A stretch of DNA of 64,000 nt from Helicoverpa zea. Taxonomy: Eukaryota > Arthropoda > Insecta > Lepidoptera > Noctuidae. This document shows positions 33,801 to 43,900 of the stretch, in pieces. Each line of letters begins with the position of its first letter. Position 1 is the stretch's first letter. Position numbers and translations under genes: made by a program. Location of the stretch: the NCBI RefSeq assembly GCF_022581195.2, contig NC_061467.1:4154001-4218000 (forward strand), written 5' to 3'. The notes below the pieces were generated by a model. It was not told the origin of the DNA. It worked only from the letters and a program-made list of their open reading frames with translations, and made no database searches.

Positions 33801-36800
33801 AACTTTGCACTATATATTTTGAAGCTGTGACATTCTGCATCACCATAAAATAGAAGAGTCCCTGACCCTCAACTCATGCTCTTCTTCCTTTCAACAAGGT
33901 GACAGCAGCTCACAAACAGTTTTCTAGTCGATGCAATTTTCCTTTTGCAAAACAACCGCTAACCTTTCTAAAACATCTGTCTACACATAGATAAATGTGG
34001 GATTCTAATTCTATATCTCAATTTCATGAGCAGCTATGCTGCTCTCATGTCATACTTGACCTCATCAATTTGATGATCAGCTTTGTGCTGCTTCCATTTT
34101 TAATATTTTACGCTTTTCCAATTTCATGACCGCGTATAGGTAACGTAATATTTTTTTTTTTTTTTTTATGTAAGTATAGTTGGCTGCATAAGTATGTTTA
34201 TAGTTTCGTTCAAAAGCGCTTACCCTTTATTGCAGCTGACTTTATCTACGTTGTTTTAGTTAGACAACCAGAATATAAAAATATTATTATCTTTTATAGG
34301 GACAGCACCCAAGTAAATTTTTAAACGATTTGGTGACTAAGGGCAATTTTACTTCCTATACTTTAAGGAACACTTACTCAGATTATATATTGCAGTAGGA
34401 CTTAGGAACTTAATAATATTTTAGTTATTATTAACCAAATGTCGACGCAACTGTGTAGTTTAATTAGCACAAAAGAGTAATAAATGTCGATAAATGTAAA
34501 TAGTGATAAAGTTCTTTACCTCTCGTGCGAGTCCAATTGTCTTACGGTAACCTAAGATTGGTGTTCTAAGATCAATTATTATTAACCCTAACGCTATGGA
34601 CACAAGACATTATTTTGTTAATAGATATCCATCCCACCACCCATATGGATCTTATCTTATGGGATGGGTTGAGGAAATTACACAACTTTATATTACAAGT
34701 AGGTGTGCACTTCAAGAATATATTAATGTGATGATTTATTAACTTGAGATCAATAAATGGATTCTATTTCATATATGTTCATATATGGTTATGTTATTCG
34801 CCCCTATGGAAGCATATTCTTCCACAACTCTCAATGTACTTATACTGCTTATTGGTACTGCAATACTGTAAAACATAATTTGCAAATAACAATATTATAA
34901 TGAGGGCCACTTTGTTAAACTATTTGTAAACACCAATGTAAATCAATAAAAAAGAGGCTAAGATACCAATTAAAATTCATTCAAGCCTGAATCTTGAAGG
35001 TTTTAAAAGCACACGCAATCATCAACTTTTGAGAACTTGATTGCAACAATCATCCATGAGCTAATCATCATTAGACAGTTCCCAGAGTAAATATCTACAT
35101 TGGAACTCCTTCCAGGTATCATCCTTAAAAGATTTTTTGTCACAGATGAGAAGGCCCAGTTGGGTAAATGATGATGATGTCCTCCTAGCCGATTATCGGC
35201 TACGGCGGCTGTACTCACGTAAGGGGATTAGCCAACTGCGCAGGACATATTATAGTGCACAAGCATTTGCGCAGACACAAGTGCACTCACTGTTCCTTCA
35301 CTCTCATAACCCGATGGGACGGCAATCCGACACGACCGGAAAGAGATCAGGCGCAGGACCGACATTTACGTGCTTTCCGATGCACGGGTGTATCAATCAC
35401 CAACTTCCAGGCCCGACCCGGGAATCGAACCCGAGACCTCGTGCTCAGCAGCCGCGCTTGCGACAGCTAGACCAACGAGGCAGTTGGGTAGATAAAGTAG
35501 CATTGTCAAATAAATCACAGATTGCTCCAATGCTTAGTTCCATATTCTTTTGATCTAAGAGTTTTATATCAACCTAAAGTACTGAAATTACAATTGTGAG
35601 CTAGCATGTTTACCAAAGATTCTATCTATTGGATACCAAAATTTTGATCCACATTTTCCAGCTAGTATTGCTGCTTGTATGCTGTTCTACTGTTCTGTAT
35701 CTTCTGGAATATCTCTGTTGTATAACAACCTCTTTAATACAGCAAAATAAAGTAAAAGTATTGAAATTATACCTAGGGTGACTGAGCAACTGTTATAATT
35801 AACACTATTATGGGTAGGCAACCCACTAGAGGTGTTGGTGGACTTGGATGTTGTGCATAGGTGAATACATACCAGTATAGCTGGGCGAGTTCTTCAACAT
35901 ACATGGCCAACCTACTACGGTCCCTCAATGTGCTGTTTGTTAAACTAGATACCTAGCACATGTTTGTCATTTGTAGAACCGTTGAGTATATAACCCACCA
36001 GTTTGTTCTTGTAATATCCTCTATATTGCAAGCACTTGAATTAAGTTAGTTAAGTACCAGAACAATATAGCAGGTATAAGTTGTTGACTAGACTCTGAGA
36101 AGTTAAGTTTGGAAGCTTTTTATGATCCAAATCACCGGGCACAGAAAATATAAAAATTATCAAGATTTACTATTTAGTTGTTGCAGTAGTTGACAACTAT
36201 CGCCAGATAATTTATGCGTGTACAGTCAATTGAATGACCAGTAGACGTTCACTACCGTTAACTGTCAAGCTGTCAATTTAATGACCAGTAGATATAGACT
36301 ACTGCCAACTGTCAAGCTGTCAATTTAATGACCAGTAGATATAGACTACTGCCAACTGCCAAGCTGTCAATTTAATGACCAGTAGATATACACTACTGCC
36401 AACCATCAAGCTGTCAATTCAATGACCAGTAGATATAGACTACTGCCAACAATCAGGCTGTCAATTTAATGACCAGTAGATACACACTACTGCCAACCAT
36501 CAAGCTGTCAATTCAATGACCAGTAGATATAGACTACTGCCAACAATCAGGCTGTCAATTTAATGACCAGTAGATACACACTACTGCCAACTGTCAAGCT
36601 GTCAATCTAATGACCAGTAGATATAGACTACTGCCAACTGCCAAGCTGTCAATTTAATGACCAGTAGATATACACTACTGCCAACCATCAAGCTGTCAAT
36701 TCAATGACCAGTAGATATAGACTACTGCCAACAATCAGGCTGTCAATTTAATGACCAGTAGATACACACTACTGCCAACCATCAAGCTGTCAATTCAATG

Positions 36801-38284
36801 ACCAGTAGATATAGACTACTGCCAACAATCAGGCTGTCAATTTAATGACCAGTAGATACACACTACTGCCAACTGCCAAGCTGTCAATCTAATGACCAGT
36901 AGATACACGCTACTGCCAACTGCCAAGCTGTCAATCTAATGACCAGTAGATATACACTACTGCTAACCGTCAAGCTGTCAATTTAATGACCAGCAGATTT
37001 TTGGAATCGAATAGGTCTTTATTTGCTTAGAATGCAGGCACTTACAAAATAGGATTGTAAACAACATAATAAGATCCGTGTACATTCCGCCTTGTTGGCA
37101 TGCAAGCACAACAATTATTAAACACAATTGATTATAAGGCAAATAGGTTATTGTATTATATCCTCTAGGAAATCCCACCACTGCTAAAGTCGTCTTGACG
37201 ACAATTCAACAACCAGCAACTTTATATTGCTTCCAATAAATGCCTATTATTGAATAAACTTTGATGCAGGTTTAAGAATGAGTAAACTGATCACCAAGTA
37301 ATGATTTTGTATTATAAATTACTCATTTGATAAATATTAACACCTGCAATAAATATTGCTACTTCCATTAGAATTGTAGCAAGGTAAACTTAAACAAAGA
37401 ATTACGTAAAAAGGTTAAAATTTGTTTGCAATTCGGGTGATACATACATGAACATAAAAGTTATGTATACTTTGTCATTCTACTCTCTTCCCTTCCTTCT
37501 TTCCTTTTGCACTTTTTAATATGATTGAATATTAACATCGGTCAGAGGTTACTTGTTATCAAAGCTTATTTAGCATACATTAATTTGGTATAGGCATGAA
37601 TAGGACAAATTATTTAGTATAACCTTGTATATCAAATATTTTTCTGGATCACAGAACTAATAGGTAGTTCAAAATTATAAAAATTAGATAATAGGTAACT
37701 GTTGGTCCAAACACTCACGGTTTTATCCTCGTCGCCAATGTATTGTACGCTCATTTTATTATGTTAATCGACTCGCCAACGCACCACCACACAGGTCGAC
37801 AGTCTGACAACGACTGACTCCCCACCGCTCGATCCGGTATTTATAACCGAGTGACGTATGCGCACGAGGCGTCATAATAATGACATAACCTATACAATGA
37901 TGCACATGTACCTGCATACACTACACTCACTATTGGCTGAATAGATATTGGAGCGGTTTTTTGTTTGTCAGATTTAGGAGGTTTAGGGTCATTATTATCA
38001 AACTTGTTTTTTTTTTGTAAAAAAGTTTAATAATATCTTATTTCTTTTCAGTTTGGAACATGAAAATAAAAAAGCTGGAGTTAGATTTACCAGGGCATGC
38101 AGATGAGGTGTTTGCAGTTGATTGGTCACCTGATGGAGCTTATGTAGCTTCAGGAGGCAAAGATAAAGTGTTGAAATTGTAAGTTTTTAAACAGCTTATT
38201 TCCCAACCATTTTGTTGACTGTTTTGTTTTAAGGCTATTTACTAACTTAATATTTTTTTTAATTATTTCAGATGGCAGCACTGA
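24801..38284 (+). CDS. Nle: Notchless, WD40 60S-assembly factor
   Basis: WD-repeat protein of pre-60S particles. In known systems its N-terminal NLE domain is gripped by the MIDAS domain of the AAA+ ATPase Rea1/Midasin, driving factor release; it also modulates Notch in flies. Exons: 24801-24938, 25202-25359, 25487-25623, 29865-30039, 30375-30549, 30771-30915, 31633-31822, 31971-32134, 38052-38178, 38272-38284; 1422 nt, 473 aa (human 485). The NLE domain is in exons 1-2 (VQARLKSDTGEETGSPLDLP, LQLICNALLQ). WD repeats follow (GHAEAVISTSFSPSGKQLAS, GHANWVLCISWSPDG, RLVSGSDDFTLFLW, DEVFAVDWSPDGAYVASGG). It ends LWQH. Introns 3 and 8 are swollen to 4.2 and 5.9 kb by retrotransposons, intron 6 by a MITE. 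The stop is 86 bp from the convergent Sas10 stop. Confidence 0.97.
25798..26340. mobile_element. Foldback element with 165-bp inverted arms
   Basis: In Notchless intron 3. Arms at 25798 to about 25955 and about 26185-26340 are nearly perfect inverted copies; both read inward from GTGTAGCAAAGGGTGTGCAA. The centre holds two direct copies of a GTCGACGGAGCCCCG phrase (about 26009 and 26153) around a perfect 20-bp hairpin with a TGC loop at 26064-26106. No coding capacity. I could not define the target duplication. Confidence 0.82.
26341..26612 (+). repeat. 3' part of a dispersed repeat (family R)
   Basis: Shares near-identical sequence with 62150-62304 and 63734-63857: a CATTGATACCCCACACGGG block, ACAGACGGACAGACGGAC, and the terminal GGCTACGGAACCCTAAAAA. 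The 5' half is missing here. It preserves the uninterrupted AAATTT site (26489-26494) that is filled by a Spy-like element in the copy at 62 kb. Confidence 0.8.
26619..29739 (+). mobile_element. Decayed Ty1/copia retrotransposon
   Basis: Direct repeats at 26619-26736 and 29613-29739 (TGTAAAAAAAAATGTAATG start; the right copy has one 10-bp duplication) flank a copia-type gag-pol remnant in Notchless intron 3, same strand as the gene. A purine run (AGAAGAAAAAAG) precedes the right repeat. The left repeat runs directly into the gag ATG at 26737, so the primer-binding site and leader appear deleted, and the right repeat may extend further. Most of reverse transcriptase and all of RNase H are missing. 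Confidence 0.88.
26737..29523 (+). pseudogene. Copia gag-protease-integrase remnant
   Basis: Broken polyprotein frame. Order seen: gag; zinc knuckle CRYCSQKGHRIKNC (CX2CX4HX4C); protease motif WYVDNGATTHV; pre-integrase segment with HxxxxH..CEGC; integrase core with the DDE aspartates and glutamate in HADICGP, LLSDNGGEFD and YTPEQNGCAERENR; then only the first part of reverse transcriptase (PCKWIFTK) before a stop at 29523. A frameshift near 26795 splits early gag. A second break at 28180-28212, between pre-integrase and integrase, coincides with a perfect 15-bp hairpin. Non-functional. Confidence 0.9.
30950..31044 (+). repeat. Fragment of a CCAAGTGCGAGTC-type repeat
   Basis: Notchless intron 6. 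Begins with an A-run, then CGGCCAAGTGCGAGTCAGAC, matching the opening of the repeat at 61873. It is cut off by the TA-flanked element that follows. Confidence 0.65.
31045..31462. mobile_element. TA-flanked MITE (mariner-like ends)
   Basis: A 418-bp element with inverted ends of about 29 bp: TAGTCTGTTTTTTAATCTCG on the left and its complement on the right. TA dinucleotides at 31043-31044 and 31463-31464 fit a Tc1/mariner-type duplication. No transposase. The 61-codon frame at 31088-31273 lies wholly inside it. Confidence 0.8.
32248..32434 (-). repeat. LARD 3' LTR
   Basis: 187-bp long terminal repeat, identical by eye to the copy at 37739-37925. It includes the phrase CCGGTATTTATAACCGAGTG. Confidence 0.92.
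33077..33210. repeat. 30-bp tandem repeat inside the LARD
   Basis: About four units of a 30-bp motif (CATTTAATGGTGACCACATA then CTTTGTCAC); the last three are in exact 30-bp register (33131, 33161, 33191). Confidence 0.8.
35167..35480 (-). mobile_element. tRNA-derived SINE inside the LARD
   Basis: A 314-bp SINE on the minus strand. Its tRNA-like head has an A-box (TGGTCTAGCTG) and a B-box (GGTTCGATTCC). The tail is (ATC)n. A perfect 10-bp duplication, CAGTTGGGTA, flanks it at 35157-35166 and 35481-35490. The plus-strand frames at 35137-35553 and 35255-35470 are antisense shadows of it. Confidence 0.92.
36223..37007. repeat. 47-bp minisatellite inside the LARD
   Basis: About 16.5 copies of a 47-bp unit (CTGTCAATTTAATGACCAGT..). 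The unit start at 36270 and the one at 36975 are exactly 15 x 47 apart, so there are no net indels. Alternating variants (AACCATCAAG and AACAATCAGG) make 94-bp dimers in the middle, showing expansion by dimer duplication. It sits just downstream of the element's 5' LTR, that is, in its leader. Confidence 0.95.
37739..37925 (-). repeat. LARD 5' LTR
   Basis: 187-bp LTR, the partner of 32248-32434. On the minus strand it is followed after one base by the putative primer-binding site TGGCGACGAGGATAAA. Confidence 0.92.
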
Positions 38285-38370
38285 ATAAGGACAACATTTT
38301 CATTGAAGTACAACTTTAATAATATAATAAACTTGTTACAATATTTTTGATAAAATAAAATAAACGAGTT
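38285..38370. terminator. Overlapping 3' ends of Notchless and Sas10
   Basis: Only 86 bp separate the two convergent stop codons. Plus-strand AATAAA signals for Notchless lie near 38327 and 38355. On the minus strand only an ATTAAA (TTTAAT on plus, about 38316) serves Sas10. Both mRNAs must therefore overlap here. Confidence 0.65.
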
Positions 38371-40065
38371 TCACTTAATTTTAATGCTCTTTTTGACATT
38401 GGCCTTTATTCCTGAAGCTTCTCCGGCATACCTGGTCATCTCTGTTCTGGGCTCACGGATGGCTCCCTTCCTCCTGATCTTAGCTTTCCTGTATTTAAGC
38501 TTATGTTTGACTCTTGGGTTTCTTTGGTCCTTCTTTCTATGAGGAGTCAAGCCCTTGTTTTTAGCAATTTGATATGTAATCTCACGTTTTTCACCAACAT
38601 CTTCAGGAACAATATCATGTGATGAGCTTGAAGGTTTATTTTCTTCAGTCTCAATTTCATGAGGGGAAGTATCATTATCAGAAAATCCACTCTCTTCAGA
38701 TTCATCTTGGTTCCTTTGAACATCAACTCCACTGTCAGACTTGAAGAAGTCATTGCTTTCATATTCATTGTCATCATCAGATACTCCAGTATCTTCACCT
38801 TCATCCTTTTCTAATGCATTGATCAGTTTCAACTTCTTGGGCGTTGATTCAGGTGACTGTTTTCCAGATTTACGTTTCTTATCTTTATTTAGTTCCTTGA
38901 TTTCAGTAACATGTAGTTCCAGATTGTTCTTAACTGCCAGAAGTATTTTGTCTATTTGAGGTTTAATGACTTCCAAGTAAATTGGTTCCATTTTGTTTAA
39001 CATCTGTCTGTACTGGTACAATCTTTTTATAACAGGGTGATTTTGAATATTAATTCTTTGACTTTTGAGGAGTAAATAAAAACTTATATTAGTGCAGTAA
39101 TTTAAAATAAGATCATAATTCGTTTTAACAAATTTTGAGGCAGGACATGTGGGGAGTTTGCCATCTTTAACAAGCTCTAAGAGAGGATGTAAATCATCTT
39201 TTGCTACTGTTAATTTTGTTTTGAAGTCATCAATTAATCCTGCAAATTCTGGGCTTTCTTTCTCAAGAAGCTGCAACTTTTGTCTTTTTGACAACTGGCT
39301 TAGGTCACTTTTTATCACAGTTTCTTTTTCCTCAGCATCTGCAACTTGCTTTGTCAAAAAATCAAGAGTGAAATCTTCTTCCCCAAGTTGTTCCAAAAGT
39401 CTTTTCTGAATATCCTTTGCTTCTTTCTCTTCCATTAATGCAATTTCTTCATCATTGCCAAAGCCTCCATAGTCTTCATCAACATAATCAGTTGCATAAT
39501 ATGATCCTTTCTTTTTGCCCCAAGCTTTTGAATCCGGTAAATCATCATCAGACTGTTCTTGTCCTTCTACATCACTATCAGCAATGCTAACATCTTTTTC
39601 GTTCTCTGACTCGCCAGACTCAGAAAATGCATACATTTCTTCTTCACTTTCCGAATCATGATGTTTTCTCTTCCGTACCTTTTCCAAGAGTTTTTTTTCT
39701 TGAGGAGTGTATTCATCTTCCGAATCTGAAGGTTCATAATTACCTTTCATATCAAAGTTGGACTTGACTCTGAAAAAAGAAAATTAAAAACATAAAAAAT
39801 AAGTTTTGGTTTAATCATTCATCTGGCATGGAATATTCAAATAATAGGAACACAAATAAAAAAAGATAACATAAGTTTTAGATTTACTAAAAGTTCTTTT
39901 TTTATCATTTTACTTTATACAATGTGTAAAGTTAAACGTTGGAAAAATAATGGATGGCAGGGTGGACAGATGCAACGTACTTAAATACTTAGTAATTTTT
40001 GTAGCTGAAGACCATATGGAATTATATATTGTATTTGACATTACTTACTTTATTTTATCTGCCAT
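38371..40065 (-). CDS. Utp3: Sas10/Utp3 SSU-processome protein
   Basis: Nucleolar component of the U3 small-subunit processome, needed for 18S rRNA production. Two exons on the minus strand: 40065-40049 (MADKIK..) and 39769-38371. The GTAAGT donor, TTTTTTCAG acceptor and phase (17 nt + 1399 nt = 472 codons) join cleanly, giving 471 aa. The N-terminal 130 residues are acidic with serine clusters (likely CK2 sites). The Sas10/Utp3/C1D helical domain is around 190-270 (KSQRINIQNHPVIKRLYQYR). The C-terminal Sas10 domain carries the hallmark RNPRVKHKLKYRKAKIRRKG and ends GIKANVKKSIKIK. Using the internal ATG at 39750 instead would drop 12 conserved-looking residues. Confidence 0.95.
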
Positions 40066-40914
40066 GGTCGCTGATCCTGGTTGCAACAATCATAGAAGTA
40101 CGTTCGCAGGAAGGGACTAAGGTTAGCTACCAGTCCATTCGTCACAAACCCACACCTTTTCAACAGTGTGACTCGTGGAATGAAAGTTACATATAATGCA
40201 GCAGTAACTCCGTAACTAAACGCACAGTTAGATAAACTAAATTATATTAAATAAAAGGTGCCTCGTTGTTTTATTAAACTTCAGGGCACGTCGCTCATAT
40301 CGTGACAATAAAAAAAACGCAATGAATGAATGAAATTGATCAATAGACTAGAAGAAATGACATATTTATTTTTTTCCTCAGCTCTTGAATTTGAATATGT
40401 ATTTTTTAAGACCCACCTACAGTTACCGCAGGGAATCGTCGTTTTCTACGGTAGTATAATTATACTTCGTGTAATGCAGTTTTCAATCATTCGAATTCCT
40501 GAGAGGTTTAAACCAAGAGCTACTTTTACGAAATATAATTATAACTGAAGTAAACTTGAGTAAAACTAGAAAACTTAGAAGTCATAATTAAAAATTGAAA
40601 AGTAATTTCTTTTATTTGTATCATACAACGTGACACATCCTTCTGTTCATTAATCATAATATTGTACAGTGTTCCGATCAATCAATGGTGTAGAGATAGA
40701 CTGTAGATCGTTGAAAATAATTTTTGACATTACAAATATCCATAGACTTCGCGACATCTGAGTTTTTGTTGTATTATATCTGTGGTAAATAAAATGAAGA
40801 TTTGCAATGCTATGACAGAATTTGTTATACATTTTTTACGCTAATAAAATAACGAAATTAATTACATTTTATTGTATTGTAACATAAATTTGTCATGACA
40901 TCGTTTTCTAAGAG
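40066..40914. promoter_or_regulatory. Divergent Sas10 / BCR-like region
   Basis: 849 bp between head-to-head starts. No promoter element is clear enough to mark. Small frames at 40330-40548 (+) and 40650-40832 (-) lack recognisable features. Confidence 0.5.
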
Positions 40915-43900
40915 ATGAGTGTCTTCGGGGATTTTCAACGCGTGTGGGTGCAACGTTTTCCAGAGAGTGCTTTACCAGCAGCTTGGGAAGAAGATGTCAG
41001 GGCCAATTTGGCTAAACACAAACAAAAAGTTGCTATATTAAGAGAAGAATTGGAGAAAGAAGAGTTTTATGTGGAGTATTTAGAAACATTATTATCAGAT
41101 GTCGAGAAACATAAAGCCGTCGCACAAGGCAACCGGACGGCTCCGCCCTCGGGGGGTGACGTGAACGATCTCGACGATAAGGCTTCTGATAGCAAGCAGG
41201 TAAATCATTCAGATTATGTGACTGTCATAATAAAGGTCTACTTAAGTAAAACACACTTTGAGTATTCCTTGATTTTCCTACAAAATAAAATGATTTTTAA
41301 TTACTTTCAATTAAACTGTGAATTTTATCTTATTTAAAGTGTTTTAATTCAATTTTGTTGTAAACTTCTTCTAAATTTTCACATGATATTTAGTACTGTC
41401 ATGAATTGCAATCAAAGCAATTCATTTTAAAAGCACCACAAATTGTAACCAGTTTTAACTTGGAGAATAAAATATTATGGTTCCTGGAACTGTCTCACTT
41501 GTACTTTTCCTCTACAGCTTAATTATGTACTACATACGCATTAGGATGATTCATTAAGTCAGCCTTGTCACTCTATCTGAGAATAAAATTGAATGTGTAA
41601 AGTTTTAAACCACAGAAATAATAAAAGGCCATTGTTAAGTCAACACAGAAATTATTATAGATAGTATATTCCCACAGTGAGCTTTAGACTCAAGTTAGAT
41701 GAATTGTACCAAAACCTTTTTTAAATTCATATGTAACAAGTTTTAGATGCTGTCAAAAATGCCAATGAATAAATTTGATTTCATATTCTAATTAGACAAA
41801 ACAAATATTCAAATATTTAACCTTTTCAAATGTAGATTATCATAAGATAGCTAATTTTCATTGTGTGAACGTGCATAGAGGTGCAACCACTTTAACCTTT
41901 GTTGCTTTAAGAATAATATGGAAGTATAGATGTATGAATTTCTATTTGTTGGTCTCTTTATATATACTGTTTTATTAAATAAATGAATTCTGCTACGTTT
42001 TTATTTAAATAGAGGTAAACAACATTGATAGGACTACTTACAAAAATTCTGCTTAAAATAAAAGTTCAATTGATCAAGTACAGTTATTGCAAAGCACAAT
42101 AGACAATAGCGGTCCACAACAAACTTCTTAGACAAGGAATATGCTATCAATAATCATAGACATTGTAGTAAATTGAAGAAATTATAAAAAATCTCCATAA
42201 CAATATGGACAGGAGAAACTTGAGATCTCTATTCAAAATACTGTATACAACAAAGTATGGAATTTGACACAGCTATAAACAATAAACAACATTAAGATCG
42301 GTAAAAAAAACAAACAAACATCCCAATTGAGAAACTCTTCCTTTTTGAGAAGTCTGTTTTGATAGTAACTACAGAAATTGATCATATAACATTAATTTAC
42401 TGCATTGTTTGCCATGGTCAATGGTGTTTTAGTAAAGTATTACAATGTATGGTTGAGCTTATGCTCATCTACTTGAAATATTCATAACTGTGGTATAAAT
42501 ATTAATGTTATGGAAATATTTTACACACATGAGTGCTAATTAATTAATATTTAATGTTAACTGTTAATTGATTTGTGAAGCGTGTGAAAGTAACAGTATA
42601 TTTGACCTGCTTCATGGTTGTTTTTGTATCTTGCTACATGAGTGTCTACAAATTGTTATTATACATGCTGTTACAAAAATACCTGTAAATCCGAAAGGGG
42701 GTAAATTACCCCTATTAAGTGACAATTAACAATTTTTTTTTAAAGGTTTATCAAAATAATGAATAATAGGAAAGTCAAGTTTGGAAAGAAGCTTCTCATC
42801 TTTTTTTAAAAGTACTTTTGCAACACGTTGTATAACTATGTAGAAGTGTGTTGAGTCATCAATGTGTATGTAAAGGAGGTAGATATTATAATAAGGAGTG
42901 TTGATTTTGAATATCAATAAGTTCCTTACTAGCGTTTACTATTCTGTTCAATAACAAGACCTGTGAAAACTGATGTGCTCAACTTTAGTTTGTGGTTTAA
43001 AAACACAGTGTAGGTAGAAGCACTTATTTTACAGGCCGGTTGAAATACTTTCATTATTAAATTATCTTTCCATATTTTATATTCCAACATTCAAAGGAAT
43101 ATATATCTCTATACTTTTGTGCAAAAATAACCCATTTTAACCAGTAATTTCGAGCAGACCCTGTCATTGTGTTAATTAGTTGAATTTGAGTCAAATGTTG
43201 CTCATTGGCATTCATAAAAACTTAATTAAGTGCCCAGTTATTACAGCTATTTAGATTGGTGTTTACATCCTTTTAGTTTATAGTATGAAAGCATTGCTAT
43301 TCAAGGCTGTATTAGGTTTTAACATTCCATTAATGTAATTAAAGTATGTCCAAATATTGTTGCGGTCTTTCAGCAGATAATGATGATTGTTAATCATTTA
43401 TTTTTTAGGAGTCTAACTCAGATTCGCTGAAGAAGAGTGAAGTAAGTCTTAACAGCAATAAAAGTGAGGATTCCACACCTGAAACAGCTGAGTGTGAACC
43501 CGTGCAGCTCAGAAATAAACCAGTTCGTGTTACTGAGAGGAGTTCAGTGAATCAATGCATCAATGAATTATCAAATCTTGCTGCAGAGGCGGCGCGGAGA
43601 AGATGTAATAGTGAAATAGTCCAGAGAACTGACATTAATCAGGATACTAATGGTGATTATTTTACATTTAGTTTGATCAACTTTCAGTCTGTAATATTAT
43701 CTAAAAAAGTACATTATTTATTTATTTTCACTTTTAAACTGTTGCAACTGTCATAATGTTCTACTGTTTTCTACTGATCCTAGTTAAAACTTAGATTATA
43801 ACAGTATTCCAACGGCAATGATAATTATTGCAGTAGCAGTAGAACAAACAAGTCCAAATCAAGCCAAAAACCGTCCAACATCACAAACTGGTGATTTTGT

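Larger units (their letters stand above)
32248..37925 (-). mobile_element. Non-coding LTR retrotransposon (LARD)
   Basis: Fills Notchless intron 8. Two 187-bp LTRs, 32248-32434 and 37739-37925, appear identical base for base. Flanks are a 5-bp duplication, CTCAC (32243-32247 and 37926-37930). On the minus strand the LTR starts TGTAGTG and ends AATACA. It is preceded by a purine tract (AACAAGGGAGAGA) and followed by TTGGCGACGAGGATAAA, a plausible tRNA primer site of Ty3/gypsy type. This fixes the element's orientation as minus. The 5.3 kb interior has no gag or pol, only short frames, a SINE and two tandem arrays. Confidence 0.93.

Noticed and set aside
35410..35480. tRNA gene (A and B boxes on the minus strand)
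   Set aside because: It is the head of a SINE with a tail and a 10-bp duplication; not a free tRNA gene.
35137..35553. 138-codon frame that could be read as a gene
   Set aside because: Antisense read-through of a tRNA-derived SINE with a clear target duplication.
36223..37007. Possible CRISPR-like repeat array
   Set aside because: Units are contiguous 47-bp repeats with no unique spacers, in a eukaryotic LTR element.
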